Below are positions 16,126 through 25,042 of a stretch of 55,566 nucleotides of DNA, in pieces. The position numbers and the translations under genes are program-made. Numbering within the stretch: position 1 is the stretch's first letter; each line of letters starts with the position of its first letter. The stretch is from Oscillospiraceae bacterium (GTDB lineage Bacteria > Bacillota > Clostridia > Oscillospirales > Oscillospiraceae), in contig JAFTGE010000008.1 of assembly GCA_017458085.1 (NCBI GenBank), forward strand, positions 1-55,566, in the 5' to 3' direction. Below the pieces are notes generated by a model. That model searched no databases. It was given only the letters and a program-made list of their open reading frames with translations, and was not told the DNA's origin.

Positions 16126-16709
16126 AGCGCCAGCCCCTCCTTTTCCAAAAATGCTTTCAACTCCATGCGGCAGCGCGACAGGCGGTACTTGACCCGACGC
16201 TCGGTCATGCCAAACCGGGCCGCAAGCGCCCGGTTATCCCTTGCGTAGTAATAGCGGCCCACAAACAGGGCGCAGTCCCGCTCCGGCAGTGTGGCCAGGA
16301 AGCGGTTGAGCGCCTGGGCAAGCAAGCGCCCTTCGACCATCTCCTCGGCGCTGCCCCGCCGGTCGGGAATGCATTCGTCCAGCTCCTCCGGCAGCTCGCC
16401 GCTGCCGCGGCGCCCGGCGCTGCGGTAGTCCAGCCGGTCAAAGGCGCGGTTGCGCGCGATGCGGGACAGAAAGTGCCGCAGCACCCGGGGACTCGTGGGC
16501 GGCATCGCGTTCCACGCGCCGAGATAAGTGTCGCTCACGGTCTCCTCCGCCTCGCCGTGGTCGCGCAGAATATTCCAGGCGAGCTGGTAGAGATATGCGC
16601 CGTATTTTTTCGCTGTCTCATGAATTGCCTCTTCCGAGCGGGCAAAATACAGCGCTACAATGTCTTTGTCTTCCACGCTCTCGCTCCTTTCCGGCTCATA
16701 TGCTTTCAC
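16122..16709 (-). CDS. ECF-type RNA polymerase sigma factor
   Basis: A 195-residue sigma-70 family protein of the extracytoplasmic-function type. Region 2 lies around EEAIHETAKKYGAYLYQLAWNILRDHGEAEETVSDTYLGAWNAMPP and region 4 around LPERDCALFVGRYYYARDNRALAARFGMTERRVKYRLSR. It starts at ATG 16709. The stop overlaps the downstream membrane gene. It faces the DUF2975 operon across a 125-bp divergent region; no convincing sigma-A promoter was found for it, so self-activation is possible. Confidence 0.9.
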   Translation of the reverse strand: MKAYEPERSESVEDKDIVALYFARSEEAIHETAKKYGAYLYQLAWNILRDHGEAEETVSDTYLGAWNAMPPTSPRVLRHFLSRIARNRAFDRLDYRSAGRRGSGELPEELDECIPDRRGSAEEMVEGRLLAQALNRFLATLPERDCALFVGRYYYARDNRALAARFGMTERRVKYRLSRCRMELKAFLEKEGLAL

Positions 16710-16757
16710 TTATACAGTAGGACAAAATGCGCGGCAGGACAAGTCCATCCTTTGATA

Positions 16758-16810
16758 TTATCGAAAAACGATAAAAAATAGTTGACAAACGAAAAACTCT
16801 ATGGTAAGAT
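16758..16810 (+). promoter_or_regulatory. Promoter and dyad before the DUF2975/XRE operon
   Basis: TTGACA (16782-16787), 17 bp, TAAGAT (16805-16810). Immediately upstream is the dyad TTATCG-AAAAA-CGATAA (16758-16774), and the motif CGAAAAAC recurs within the spacer. This is a plausible operator for the small XRE regulator encoded in the operon. Confidence 0.7.
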
Positions 16811-16834
16811 CGGACCCACAAAGGAGGCGCGGCC

Positions 16835-17284
16835 ATGAACTGGACCAAGGACAAAAGTATTACCCTCTCCCGCGTGGGGGTGGCGGTGTTCGCGGCGCTG
16901 CTGCTGGCGCTGGATATTTCCTGTTACTGGATTGCGCAGTGGTATGCGCGCTGGCGGTTTTATCATTTTCAGTACGGTGCGCTGTTGATGCTCTCGGTCT
17001 ATCTGGGCAGCGTCTTCGGCTGGATCTGCCTGTGGCAGCTTTGGAAGCTGCTGGGCAACATCCGCCGGGGCGAGGTCTTTGTTTTGGAGAACGTCCGCCG
17101 CATGCGGCGCATCAGCTGGTGCTGTCTCTGGGCGGCGCTGATCTGCCTGGTCAGCGCGGCGTACTATCTTCCCTTCGGCTTCGTGGCGATTGCGGCGGGC
17201 TTCATGGCACTGATCGTGCGCATCGTCAAGAACGCCTTTCAGCAGGCCATCGACATGAAGGAAGAGCTGGACTACACGGTCTGA
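16835..17284 (+). CDS. DUF2975-type membrane protein
   Basis: A 149-residue protein with four predicted membrane helices and the pattern of DUF2975 proteins, including GNIRRGEVFVLENVRRMRRISWC between helices two and three. Such proteins are regularly encoded directly before a YozG-like Cro/XRE regulator, as here (9-bp gap). Function is unknown; a membrane sensor paired with the regulator is a reasonable guess. Confidence 0.82.
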   Translation: MNWTKDKSITLSRVGVAVFAALLLALDISCYWIAQWYARWRFYHFQYGALLMLSVYLGSVFGWICLWQLWKLLGNIRRGEVFVLENVRRMRRISWCCLWAALICLVSAAYYLPFGFVAIAAGFMALIVRIVKNAFQQAIDMKEELDYTV

Positions 17285-17293
17285 GGTGGCGGC

Positions 17294-17500
17294 ATGGAAA
17301 TTCTCGTGAACCTCGACGTCATGATGGCCAAGCGCAAGATTTCAGGCGGGGAACTGGCCGAGCGCGTCGGCATCACCCCGGCCAATCTCTCCATCCTCAA
17401 AACCGGCAAGGCCAAGGCCATCCGCTTTTCGACCCTCATGGCCCTGTGCCATGAGCTGCAGTGTCAGCCGGGCGACATTCTGGAATTTGTAGACGATTAA
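17294..17500 (+). CDS. Small YozG-like XRE-family regulator
   Basis: A 68-residue protein consisting only of a Cro/C1 helix-turn-helix (MAKRKISGGELAERVGITPANLSILKTGKAKAIRFSTLMALCHELQCQPGDILEF). It is the usual partner of DUF2975 proteins. It probably binds the dyad at 16758-16774, but this is inference. Confidence 0.9.
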   Translation: MEILVNLDVMMAKRKISGGELAERVGITPANLSILKTGKAKAIRFSTLMALCHELQCQPGDILEFVDD

Positions 17501-17512
17501 GGAGATCTGACA

Positions 17513-18799
17513 ATGGATATGGAAAACAAGCAGTCGGAGGGGCTGACCCTCTCCGGCGGAATTTCTGCGCCCTTTTTTGCCTCCCGGCGGGAGATCGCCG
17601 CGGCGCTTTTTATGTACGTGCTGGCCTATCTCTATGTGCTGGCTGTCCTCGATGGAGCAGAGCGGTGGCAGCTGTGGTTCGCCCTTTTCACGGTGGGCTT
17701 TATGCTGCTGGGGCTGTGGCTACTGCGCCCGGCACACCCGGCCGGGGAGAGCTGGATCTGGCTGGGCTGCCTCCTGATTGTGAGCGGGCGCCTTCTTTTC
17801 CCGCGGGAGCATTCGGTGTGGGACGATGGGCAGACAACGCTTTTTGCCCACGGCTTTGCGGTCTGGTGGGTGCTCAGCCGGGGCGGCACCCTGCTGGAGG
17901 GTGAGACCTCCCATCTGCTGCCTCTGGACGCGCTGGACGGCCTTGTCCTTTTCCCCTTCAAGCATTTCTTCCTGCGCGTCCGCTGCCTCTGGTACGGTCT
18001 GCATGACCGGCTGCATCGACGGGGCGCTCGAACCGAGACGCTGCTCTGGTCGCTGGCAGCGCTGGCGGCGGCCCTGGGTCTGCTGCTGCTCGCCACGTCG
18101 CTGCTGATGCGGGCGGACGCGGGCTTTGCCGACATGCTCGGCGCGCTGCGGGGGCTGTTTTCCTGGAGGCTGGACGCGGTCTTTTTCATTCGACTGCTGT
18201 TCAGCCTTCCCGTGGGCGCCTGGCTCTTCGGCCTGATCGCAGGCTCCGCGCGGGAGGATCAGATGACTCTGCGGCAGCGCGGCGCGGACTTTAACGCAAA
18301 GCTTGCGCTGCTTCACAAGGTTCCCTCCACGCTCTGGACGGGCCTGACGGTGCTGTTCAGCCTGGTGTATCTGCTGTTCTTCTTCGTTCAGGGCCGCTAT
18401 CTCTTCGGCGCCTTTACCCGCACGCTGCCCGAGGGCTTCATCGTCTCCCAATACGCGCGGCAGGGCTTCTTTGAACTCTGCCGGGTCATGGCGGTCAACT
18501 TTGCGCTGCTCTGGCTGGTGACGCGCTCAAGCCGCGGGGAAAACCGCAGGGCTGTGCGCCTTGCCTGCACGGTGCTGATCGCGGAGACGCTGCTCTTTGC
18601 TGTGGTGGCCGGCTCCAAGCTCTGGCTCTATATCTCCTGCTTCGGCTTCACGCCGCTGCGCCTGCAATCGGCCTGGGCTGTGGCCTGCTTCGCGGCCGGA
18701 TGCACAGCAGCGCTGGTCACGCTGTACACGGGGAAAAAGACCTTTCGCGTCTGGTGCGTCTTCTGCGCCGTCACCCTGACGGCCCTGCACCTCATTTAA
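17513..18799 (+). CDS. DUF4173/DUF4153-like multispan membrane protein
   Basis: A 428-residue protein with about ten hydrophobic helices. The segment LPEGFIVSQYARQGFFELCRVMAVNFALLWL is characteristic of DUF4173 proteins. It is the third gene of the DUF2975/XRE operon, 12 bp after the regulator, and ends before a terminator. No catalytic motif is seen and no function is known. Confidence 0.78.
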   Translation: MDMENKQSEGLTLSGGISAPFFASRREIAAALFMYVLAYLYVLAVLDGAERWQLWFALFTVGFMLLGLWLLRPAHPAGESWIWLGCLLIVSGRLLFPREHSVWDDGQTTLFAHGFAVWWVLSRGGTLLEGETSHLLPLDALDGLVLFPFKHFFLRVRCLWYGLHDRLHRRGARTETLLWSLAALAAALGLLLLATSLLMRADAGFADMLGALRGLFSWRLDAVFFIRLLFSLPVGAWLFGLIAGSAREDQMTLRQRGADFNAKLALLHKVPSTLWTGLTVLFSLVYLLFFFVQGRYLFGAFTRTLPEGFIVSQYARQGFFELCRVMAVNFALLWLVTRSSRGENRRAVRLACTVLIAETLLFAVVAGSKLWLYISCFGFTPLRLQSAWAVACFAAGCTAALVTLYTGKKTFRVWCVFCAVTLTALHLI

Positions 18800-18823
18800 C
18801 GCCCGAAAAATTCACAGTTTTTT

Positions 18824-18856
18824 CTCTCCTGCCCCTTTCGGAGCGGGAGAGTTTTT
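18824..18856 (+). terminator. Intrinsic terminator after the DUF4173 gene
   Basis: A 9-bp stem CTCTCCTGC/GCGGGAGAG with a 10-nt loop and TTTTT. It separates this operon from the his operon. Confidence 0.88.
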
Positions 18857-18939
18857 GCTATAATCATATATTAAGATACTACTATCGGCAAATCGCCATA
18901 AAAGCGGCCCTGATTTGGGGGAAAAGCTGGCGAAGAATT

Positions 18940-18985
18940 CTATTTACTTTAGCGTGATAATGTGCTAATATGCTAAAGTAAATAG
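18940..18985 (+). promoter_or_regulatory. his operon promoter inside a 14-bp perfect inverted repeat
   Basis: CTATTTACTTTAGC (18940-18953) and GCTAAAGTAAATAG (18972-18985) form a perfect inverted repeat with an 18-nt centre. Within it TTTACT (18943-18948), 17 bp, TAATAT (18966-18971) fit a promoter, so the arms cover the -35 box and the start site. An operator for a histidine-responsive repressor is likely (a TrpR-like HisR/YerC protein is the known Firmicutes candidate). No T-box anticodon structure was found. Confidence 0.7.
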
Positions 18986-19001
18986 AAAGGAAGGTACACT
19001 C

Positions 19002-20108
19002 GTGGAACTGGACACCGGCATCCTCAAGCGTGAGGAACAGGTCGTTTTCGCGCTACGCTCGCTCTATCACCGCTACGGCTACGGTCAGTACAAAATGAGC
19101 AAGTTTGAGGAATACGACCTCTATGGAAAAAACAAGGACTTTCTGATCTCCGGCGGCGTCATCACCTTTACCGACACCAACGGCCGCCTCATGGCCCTCA
19201 AGCCGGACGTGACGCTCTCCATCGTCAAGAGCAGCCGTCCCGCCCCCGGCCAGGTACAGAAGGTCTATTACAACGAAAATGTCTACCGCATCTCCAAAAG
19301 CTCCGGGAGCTTTAAGGAGATCATGCAGGCGGGCCTGGAATGCATTGGCGACGTGGACGATTACTGTCTGGCGGAGGTGCTGGTGCTGGCCGGGGAGAGC
19401 CTGCGGCTGATCTCGGATGAGTTCCGGCTGAGCCTGTCCCACGCCGGGATCGTGGAGAACATGCTGGACGCGCTGGCGCTTGACGGCGAGGCGCGGCGAC
19501 AGGCGCTGCGTTGCCTGGGTGAGAAGAACCTGCACGAGCTGGAGGCCGTCTGTGCCGCCGCGGGCTGCGAAGAAGCTGCGGTGGCCCGCCTCAAGGCCCT
19601 GTCCCAGCTCTCCGGCTCCGCCGATGAGGTGCTGCCGCGGCTGACCGCGCTGGGCTGCGATCCGACTGCGGTCAATCAGCTCAGGCAGCTGAGCGCGGTG
19701 CTGGCAGAGAGCGGGTTAGCGCATCAGCTCTGCATCGACTTCTCGGTGCTGGGCGACATGCGTTACTATAACGGCATCACCTTCAAGGGTTATGTCCGCG
19801 GTGTACCGGAGAGCGTGATCTCCGGCGGCCAGTACGATAAGCTGCTGCGCCGCATGGGAAAGCCCGGCCGCGCGGTGGGCTTTGCGGTGTATCTGGATCT
19901 GCTGGAGCGGCTGGACGAGGCGCAGCGCGGCTATGACGCGGACACGGTGCTGCTGTATGAAACCGGGGCCGATCCCGCCGTGCTCAGCGCCGCGGTGCGG
20001 AGCCTGCAAAAGGACGGCAGCGTGCTGGCCGTCAAAGCCGTGCCAGAGGATTTCCGTTATCGGCGGCTTATGAAACTGACAGAAAGCGGGGTGGCCGAGG
20101 ATGCTTAA
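19002..20108 (+). CDS. hisZ: ATP phosphoribosyltransferase regulatory subunit
   Basis: A HisRS-like protein without tRNA charging activity that forms an octamer with short HisG and mediates histidine feedback. GTG 19002 follows GAAAGGAAGG. The 368-residue product shows the class II synthetase motifs YGYGQYKMSKFEEYDLY, LKPDVTLSIVKSS and the HisZ-type SGGQYDKLLRRMGKPGRAVGFAVYLD, but lacks the anticodon-binding domain. It is the first gene of the his operon and overlaps hisG by 8 bp. Confidence 0.93.
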   Translation: MELDTGILKREEQVVFALRSLYHRYGYGQYKMSKFEEYDLYGKNKDFLISGGVITFTDTNGRLMALKPDVTLSIVKSSRPAPGQVQKVYYNENVYRISKSSGSFKEIMQAGLECIGDVDDYCLAEVLVLAGESLRLISDEFRLSLSHAGIVENMLDALALDGEARRQALRCLGEKNLHELEAVCAAAGCEEAAVARLKALSQLSGSADEVLPRLTALGCDPTAVNQLRQLSAVLAESGLAHQLCIDFSVLGDMRYYNGITFKGYVRGVPESVISGGQYDKLLRRMGKPGRAVGFAVYLDLLERLDEAQRGYDADTVLLYETGADPAVLSAAVRSLQKDGSVLAVKAVPEDFRYRRLMKLTESGVAEDA

Positions 20109-20730
20109 CATCGCGCTGCCCAAGGGACGGCTGGGCGAAAAGGTCTACGCCCGATTTGAGGCGGCGGGCTTTGCCTGCCCCGCCATCCACGAGGAAAACC
20201 GCAAGCTGTTTTTTGAAAATGAGGCGCTGGGCCTGCGCTACTTCTGGGTCAAGCCCTCGGACGTGGCCATCTATGTCGAGCGCGGCGCGGCGGATATCGG
20301 CGCCGTGGGCAAGGACATCCTGCTCGAGTACGAGCCGGAGATCTATGAGCTGCTGGATCTGAACATGGGCAAGTGCCGCATGTGCGTGGCCGCGAAGAAG
20401 GATTTCTACGACGACCGGCGCAAGACCCTGCGCGTAGCGACGAAGTTTTCTCATATCGCCCAGGGCTACTACAACTCCCTCGGCCGGGATATCGACATCA
20501 TCCCCCTCAACGGCTCCATCGAGCTGGCGCCGATCCTGGGGCTGTCGGATGTGATTGTCGACATTGTAGAGACAGGCACGACGCTCAGGGAGAACGACCT
20601 GGCCGTGAAAGAGGAGATCGTGCCGATCAGCACACGGCTCATCGCCAACAAATCCAGCTTTGAATTCAAGAAAGCGCAGATCGAGGCCGTGGTCAGAGGG
20701 CTGGCGCAGCAGGTGGAGGCGAGAACATGA
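20101..20730 (+). CDS. hisG: ATP phosphoribosyltransferase, short form
   Basis: Catalyses the first step of histidine synthesis, joining ATP and PRPP. The 209-residue product is the short HisG form that needs HisZ, encoded just upstream. It starts MLNIALPKGRLGEKVYARF and carries GAADIGAVGKDILLE and the PRPP loop DIVETGTTLRENDL. It overlaps hisD by 4 bp. Confidence 0.96.
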   Translation: MLNIALPKGRLGEKVYARFEAAGFACPAIHEENRKLFFENEALGLRYFWVKPSDVAIYVERGAADIGAVGKDILLEYEPEIYELLDLNMGKCRMCVAAKKDFYDDRRKTLRVATKFSHIAQGYYNSLGRDIDIIPLNGSIELAPILGLSDVIVDIVETGTTLRENDLAVKEEIVPISTRLIANKSSFEFKKAQIEAVVRGLAQQVEART

Positions 20731-22010
20731 TACGCATTTATAGGGACGGGGAGCTGTCCGACGATCAGCTGCTCTATCGCAACGCCACCAAGGTCGACGT
20801 GGCCGGCATCGTCGCGGACATTCTTGACCATGTCCGGCGTGAGGGCGACAAAGCGGTTTTTGCCTATACGGAGAAGTTTGACGGCGCGCGGCTGGATACC
20901 CTGCTGGTTTCCCAGGAGGAGATCGAGGAGGCCTTTTCGCTGACCGAGCCGGAATTTATCGAGACCCTAAAGCTTGCCGAGCGGAACATCCGCGAATTTC
21001 ATTCCAAGCAGATCCGCCAGAGCTTTGTCTTCACCCGCCGCGGCGGTGTGGTCATGGGGCAGAAGGTGCTGCCCATCGCGAAGGTTGGCCTGTACGTCCC
21101 CGGCGGCACGGCGCCGTACCCCTCGACAGTGATGATGGACGCGGTTCCGGCCAAGCTCGCCGGCTGCGGCGAGATCGTCATGGTCACGCCCTGCGGCAGG
21201 GACGGGAAGGTCAACCCCGGCATTCTCGCCGCGGCAAGGATCGCAGGCGTGGACCGCATTTTCAAGGTCGGCGGGGCCCAGGCCATTGCAGCCCTGGCCT
21301 ACGGGACGGAGAGCATTCCTCGGGTCGACAAGATCGTCGGCCCCGGTAACACCTTTGTAGCCGAGGCCAAGAAGCAGGTCTACGGTCAGGTCGCCATCGA
21401 CACCATTGCCGGCCCGAGCGAGGTCCTTATCGTCTCCGATGCCAAGACCGACTACCGCCACATCGCAGCCGATATGCTCGCCCAGGCCGAGCACGACGTG
21501 CTGGCCTGCTCCGTTCTGGTGACCACCTCGCCCGCGCTGGCTGAACAGGTGCAGCGGGAGATCGAGGAACAGCTGGCCGTTTTGCCGCGCGAGGCCATCG
21601 CCCGCGCCTCTATTGAGGATAACGGCAAGATCATCCTGGTCGACTCCCTCGACCGGGCGCTTGAGATCGCCAACGCCGTCGCGCCGGAGCATCTGGAGCT
21701 GTGCGTGGACGAGCCCTTCCGCTTCCTCGACGCGGTGCAGAACGCGGGCTCGGTCTTTCTCGGGCGCGACTGCCCCGAGGCCCTGGGCGACTACCTGGGC
21801 GGCACCAACCACACCCTGCCCACCACCGGCACCGCCCGCTTCGGCAGCCCCCTGTCTGTGGATGATTTCATCAAAAAGATTCAATATACCTACTATCCGC
21901 AGGCCGCCTTCCGGGAGGTCGCGGAGGATATCGCCCGCTTCGCCATGAAGGAGGAGCTGGCCGGGCACGCCAGAAGCGCGCTCATCCGAATGGAGGAGGA
22001 AGACACATGA
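20727..22010 (+). CDS. hisD: Histidinol dehydrogenase
   Basis: Oxidises histidinol to histidine in two NAD-dependent steps with a zinc ion. The 427-residue product is of normal length, with IKVGGAQAIAALAYGT-type and VGPGNTFVAEAKKQVYG cofactor blocks, GPSEVLI, the catalytic pair in APEHLELCVDEPF and GGTNHTLPTTGTARF. It overlaps hisG and hisC by 4 bp each. In this operon it comes early, as is common in Clostridia. Confidence 0.97.
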   Translation: MIRIYRDGELSDDQLLYRNATKVDVAGIVADILDHVRREGDKAVFAYTEKFDGARLDTLLVSQEEIEEAFSLTEPEFIETLKLAERNIREFHSKQIRQSFVFTRRGGVVMGQKVLPIAKVGLYVPGGTAPYPSTVMMDAVPAKLAGCGEIVMVTPCGRDGKVNPGILAAARIAGVDRIFKVGGAQAIAALAYGTESIPRVDKIVGPGNTFVAEAKKQVYGQVAIDTIAGPSEVLIVSDAKTDYRHIAADMLAQAEHDVLACSVLVTTSPALAEQVQREIEEQLAVLPREAIARASIEDNGKIILVDSLDRALEIANAVAPEHLELCVDEPFRFLDAVQNAGSVFLGRDCPEALGDYLGGTNHTLPTTGTARFGSPLSVDDFIKKIQYTYYPQAAFREVAEDIARFAMKEELAGHARSALIRMEEEDT

Positions 22011-23065
22011 GCAAATTTTTCAGCGACAAGTACGCCTATCTCACGCCCTACACCCCGGGCGAGCAGCCGAAGGTGATGAACGTCACCAAGCTCAACACCA
22101 ACGAGTGCCCCTTCCCGCCGTCCGACAAGGCCAAGGCTTACGCCGCGGCGCATACCCGTGAGCTGAACCTCTACCCGGAGCTGCAGTGTATCGACCTGCG
22201 CACGAAGATCGCCGCGCTGCACGGTATCGACGCGGACGAGGTCATCCTCGGCAACGGCTCGGATGAGCTGCTGTACTTTGCGTTCATGGCCTTCTGCGAT
22301 GATGCCAAGCCCGCCGCCTTTGCCGATATCACCTACGGCTTCTACCCCGTTTTTGCCGAGGTCAATCGCGTGCCCTATGTGGAAATCCCCCTGCGGCCTG
22401 ACTTCAGCCTCGCGCCGGAGGATTACTACGCGCTCGGCAAGACCATCTTCATCGCCAACCCCAACGCCCCCACCGGCATGGCGCTGAGCCGGGCCGAGGT
22501 GGAGTCCATCGTCCGGGCCAATCCCGACAGCGTCGTGGTCATTGACGAGGCTTACGTCGACTTCGGCGGCGAAAGCTGCATCCCCCTCATCAAGCAGTAC
22601 GATAACCTTCTCATCGTGCAGACCTTCTCCAAGTCCCGCTCCATGGCGGGTGCACGCCTGGGCTTTGCCGCCGGGAGCGCGGCCCTGATCCAGGATCTGA
22701 ACACCATGAAGTTCTCCTTTAACCCATACAACATCAATTCCATGACCATGGCCATGGGCCTTGGCGTTCTGGAGGATGAGGAGACGACCCGGGCCAACTG
22801 CCGCACCATTATGGAAAACCGTGCCTATACCGTGGAGAAGCTGGAAGCGCTGGGCTTTACGGTGCTGCCGTCCAAGACAAACTTCATCTTTGCCCGCACC
22901 GACAAGCTCGGCGGTAAGGCGCTCTACCTCGCGCTCAAGGAGCGCGGCGTGCTGATCCGCCACTTTGATAAGCCCGCCCTCTCCGCCTTTAACCGCATTA
23001 CCATCGGCACCAGGGCGCAGATGGACGTGCTGCTCGACAACATCCGCGACATTCTGGAGGGATAA
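22007..23065 (+). CDS. hisC: Histidinol-phosphate aminotransferase
   Basis: A PLP-dependent class I/II aminotransferase that makes histidinol phosphate. The 352-residue product has LNTNECPFPPS, NPNAPTG, VIDEAYVDFGG and the PLP lysine motif TFSKSRSMAGARLGFAAG. It is placed between hisD and hisB. Confidence 0.96.
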   Translation: MSKFFSDKYAYLTPYTPGEQPKVMNVTKLNTNECPFPPSDKAKAYAAAHTRELNLYPELQCIDLRTKIAALHGIDADEVILGNGSDELLYFAFMAFCDDAKPAAFADITYGFYPVFAEVNRVPYVEIPLRPDFSLAPEDYYALGKTIFIANPNAPTGMALSRAEVESIVRANPDSVVVIDEAYVDFGGESCIPLIKQYDNLLIVQTFSKSRSMAGARLGFAAGSAALIQDLNTMKFSFNPYNINSMTMAMGLGVLEDEETTRANCRTIMENRAYTVEKLEALGFTVLPSKTNFIFARTDKLGGKALYLALKERGVLIRHFDKPALSAFNRITIGTRAQMDVLLDNIRDILEG

Positions 23066-23068
23066 GCC

Positions 23069-23659
23069 ATGAGACAAGCAAGCATCAGCCGCAAGACCGC
23101 GGAAACCGACATTGAGCTGACACTGAACCTCGACGGCACCGGTGAGAGCGACGTCAGCTCCGGCGTGGGCTTTCTCGACCACATGCTGACGCTCTTTGCC
23201 CGCCACGGGCGCTTTGACCTGTCGCTCTCCTGCGTGGGCGACACGCAGGTCGACGACCACCACAGCGTGGAGGATATCGGCATCTGCCTGGGACTGGCCT
23301 TTCGCGAGGCCATCGGTGACAAGCGCGGCATCTACCGCTACGGCGACACGACCCTGCCCATGGACGAGGCGCTGATTCAAACCGCGGTGGACATCTCCGG
23401 CCGCAGCTTCCTGTGCTACGGCTTGGAGATCCCCACGGAGAAGGTCGGCTCCTTTGATACCGAGCTGGTGGAGGAGTTTTTCCGGGCCTTCGTCTCCAAC
23501 GCGGGCGTCACGCTGCATATCCGGCAGCTTTCCGGCCGCAACAGCCACCACATCATCGAGGGCTGCTTCAAGTCCTTTGCCCGCACCCTGCGCAAGGCCG
23601 TGGCCATCGACCCCGCCTGCGCCGACGAGGTGCCCTCGACCAAGGGGGTCCTCGCATGA
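23069..23659 (+). CDS. hisB: Imidazoleglycerol-phosphate dehydratase
   Basis: Dehydrates IGP to imidazole-acetol phosphate using Mn ions. The 196-residue monofunctional enzyme (no phosphatase domain) carries both metal-binding repeats, [15 protein letters not shown] and [20 protein letters not shown], plus [13 protein letters not shown]. It overlaps hisH by 4 bp. Confidence 0.97.
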   Translation: MRQASISRKTAETDIELTLNLDGTGESDVSSGVGFLDHMLTLFARHGRFDLSLSCVGDTQVDDHHSVEDIGICLGLAFREAIGDKRGIYRYGDTTLPMDEALIQTAVDISGRSFLCYGLEIPTEKVGSFDTELVEEFFRAFVSNAGVTLHIRQLSGRNSHHIIEGCFKSFARTLRKAVAIDPACADEVPSTKGVLA

Positions 23660-24267
23660 TCGCCATTGTGGACTATGGCGTGGGAAACCTTTTCTCGCTT
23701 AAAAGCTCCTTTGCCGCCATTGGGCAGGACGCCGCGGTCACCGGCGACGCCGCTGTGATCCGCTGTGCAGATCGGGTGCTTCTGCCCGGCGTAGGCGCCT
23801 TTGGGGACGCCGCCGAAAAGCTGCGCCGGAGCGGGCTGGACCAGGCGGTGCTGGACGCTGCCGCGGCGGGCAAGCCCGTGATGGGCATCTGTCTCGGCAT
23901 GCAGCTGCTCTTTGACCGCGGCTTTGAGTATGGCGAGCATGCGGGGCTGGGTCTTATCCCGGGCGAGGTGCGCTCCATTTCCGAGGTCATTCCCGCGACG
24001 CTCAAGATCCCGCACATCGGCTGGAACAGCCTGCACTTTCCCGGAGAAAAGAGCGGCCTGTTCCGCTATATCCGGGAGGGCGACTGCGTCTATTTCGTCC
24101 ACTCCTTCCACGGCGTGACAAGTCCCGACTATGTCATCGCCACCGCCGAATACGGCGCGGCGCTGACCGCCGCCGTGCAGCGCGGCAATGTGTGCGGCTG
24201 CCAGTTCCACCCGGAAAAGAGCGGGCCGGTGGGCCTGAATATTCTCCGCGCTTTTTGCCAAATGTAG
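23656..24267 (+). CDS. hisH: Imidazole glycerol phosphate synthase, glutaminase subunit
   Basis: Supplies ammonia from glutamine to HisF. The 203-residue class I amidotransferase shows [12 protein letters not shown], the nucleophile in [11 protein letters not shown] and the His/Glu pair in [10 protein letters not shown] 61-bp gap with no recognisable promoter separates it from hisA. Confidence 0.96.
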   Translation: MIAIVDYGVGNLFSLKSSFAAIGQDAAVTGDAAVIRCADRVLLPGVGAFGDAAEKLRRSGLDQAVLDAAAAGKPVMGICLGMQLLFDRGFEYGEHAGLGLIPGEVRSISEVIPATLKIPHIGWNSLHFPGEKSGLFRYIREGDCVYFVHSFHGVTSPDYVIATAEYGAALTAAVQRGNVCGCQFHPEKSGPVGLNILRAFCQM

Positions 24268-24328
24268 GATAGGTGGGGCGCGGTGCGTCCCTGAGATAAA
24301 ACAACGATGATGAAACGGAGGGAAACGT

Positions 24329-25042
24329 ATGCTGATTTTTCCGGCAATCGATCTCTATGAAGGAAAGGCTGTGCGCCTGTACAAGGGCGACTACGACCAG
24401 ATGACCGTCTACAGCGAAAACCCCATCGAGCTGGTGGAGGACTTCGTGGCTCAGGGCGCCAAGAACCTGCACCTGATTGACCTGGAGGGCGCCAAAACCG
24501 GCCAGACCCCGAACCTTGAACTGATCCGCGACATCCGCGCCCTTTCCCCGCTGTTTACCGAGGTGGGCGGCGGCATCCGCAGCATGAATGTCATCGAGGC
24601 CTATCTCGATGCCGGCGTCGACCGCGTGATTCTCGGCACTGCCGCCGTCACCAACCCCGTCTTTCTGGCCGAGGCCGTGGCCGAATACGGAGACAAGATC
24701 GCCGTCGGCGCGGACATCAAGAACGGCTACATCGCCATCCACGGCTGGACCGAGAGCTCCGGCATCGACGCCTTCGGCTTCTGCCGCCGCATTCAGGAGC
24801 TCGGCGTCAAGACCCTGATCTGCACCGACATTTCCCGCGACGGCGCCATGCAGGGCACCAACCGCAACCTCTACCGGACGCTGGTCAAGAAGCACGACAT
24901 GAACATCATCGCCTCCGGCGGCATCTCCTCCATTGAGGATATCCGCGCCCTGCGCGAGATGGAGCTGCACGGCGCGGTCATCGGCAAGGCCTACTACACC
25001 AAGGCCATCGATCTGCGCGAGGCTATCGAGGTAGCCAAATGA
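24329..25042 (+). CDS. hisA: ProFAR isomerase
   Basis: Isomerises ProFAR to PRFAR. A TIM barrel of 237 residues with FPAIDLYEGKAVRLYKGDY, the catalytic Asp in both PAIDL and TDISRDG, and GGIRSMNVIEAYLDAGVDRVILGT. ATG 24329 follows ACGGAGGG. It overlaps hisF by 4 bp. Confidence 0.96.
   Translation: MLIFPAIDLYEGKAVRLYKGDYDQMTVYSENPIELVEDFVAQGAKNLHLIDLEGAKTGQTPNLELIRDIRALSPLFTEVGGGIRSMNVIEAYLDAGVDRVILGTAAVTNPVFLAEAVAEYGDKIAVGADIKNGYIAIHGWTESSGIDAFGFCRRIQELGVKTLICTDISRDGAMQGTNRNLYRTLVKKHDMNIIASGGISSIEDIRALREMELHGAVIGKAYYTKAIDLREAIEVAK

Noticed and set aside
18857-19001. A histidine T-box leader before hisZ
   Set aside because: No T-box sequence (AGGGTGGNACCGCG-like) and no terminator hairpin between promoter and start; a 14-bp inverted repeat explains the region better.
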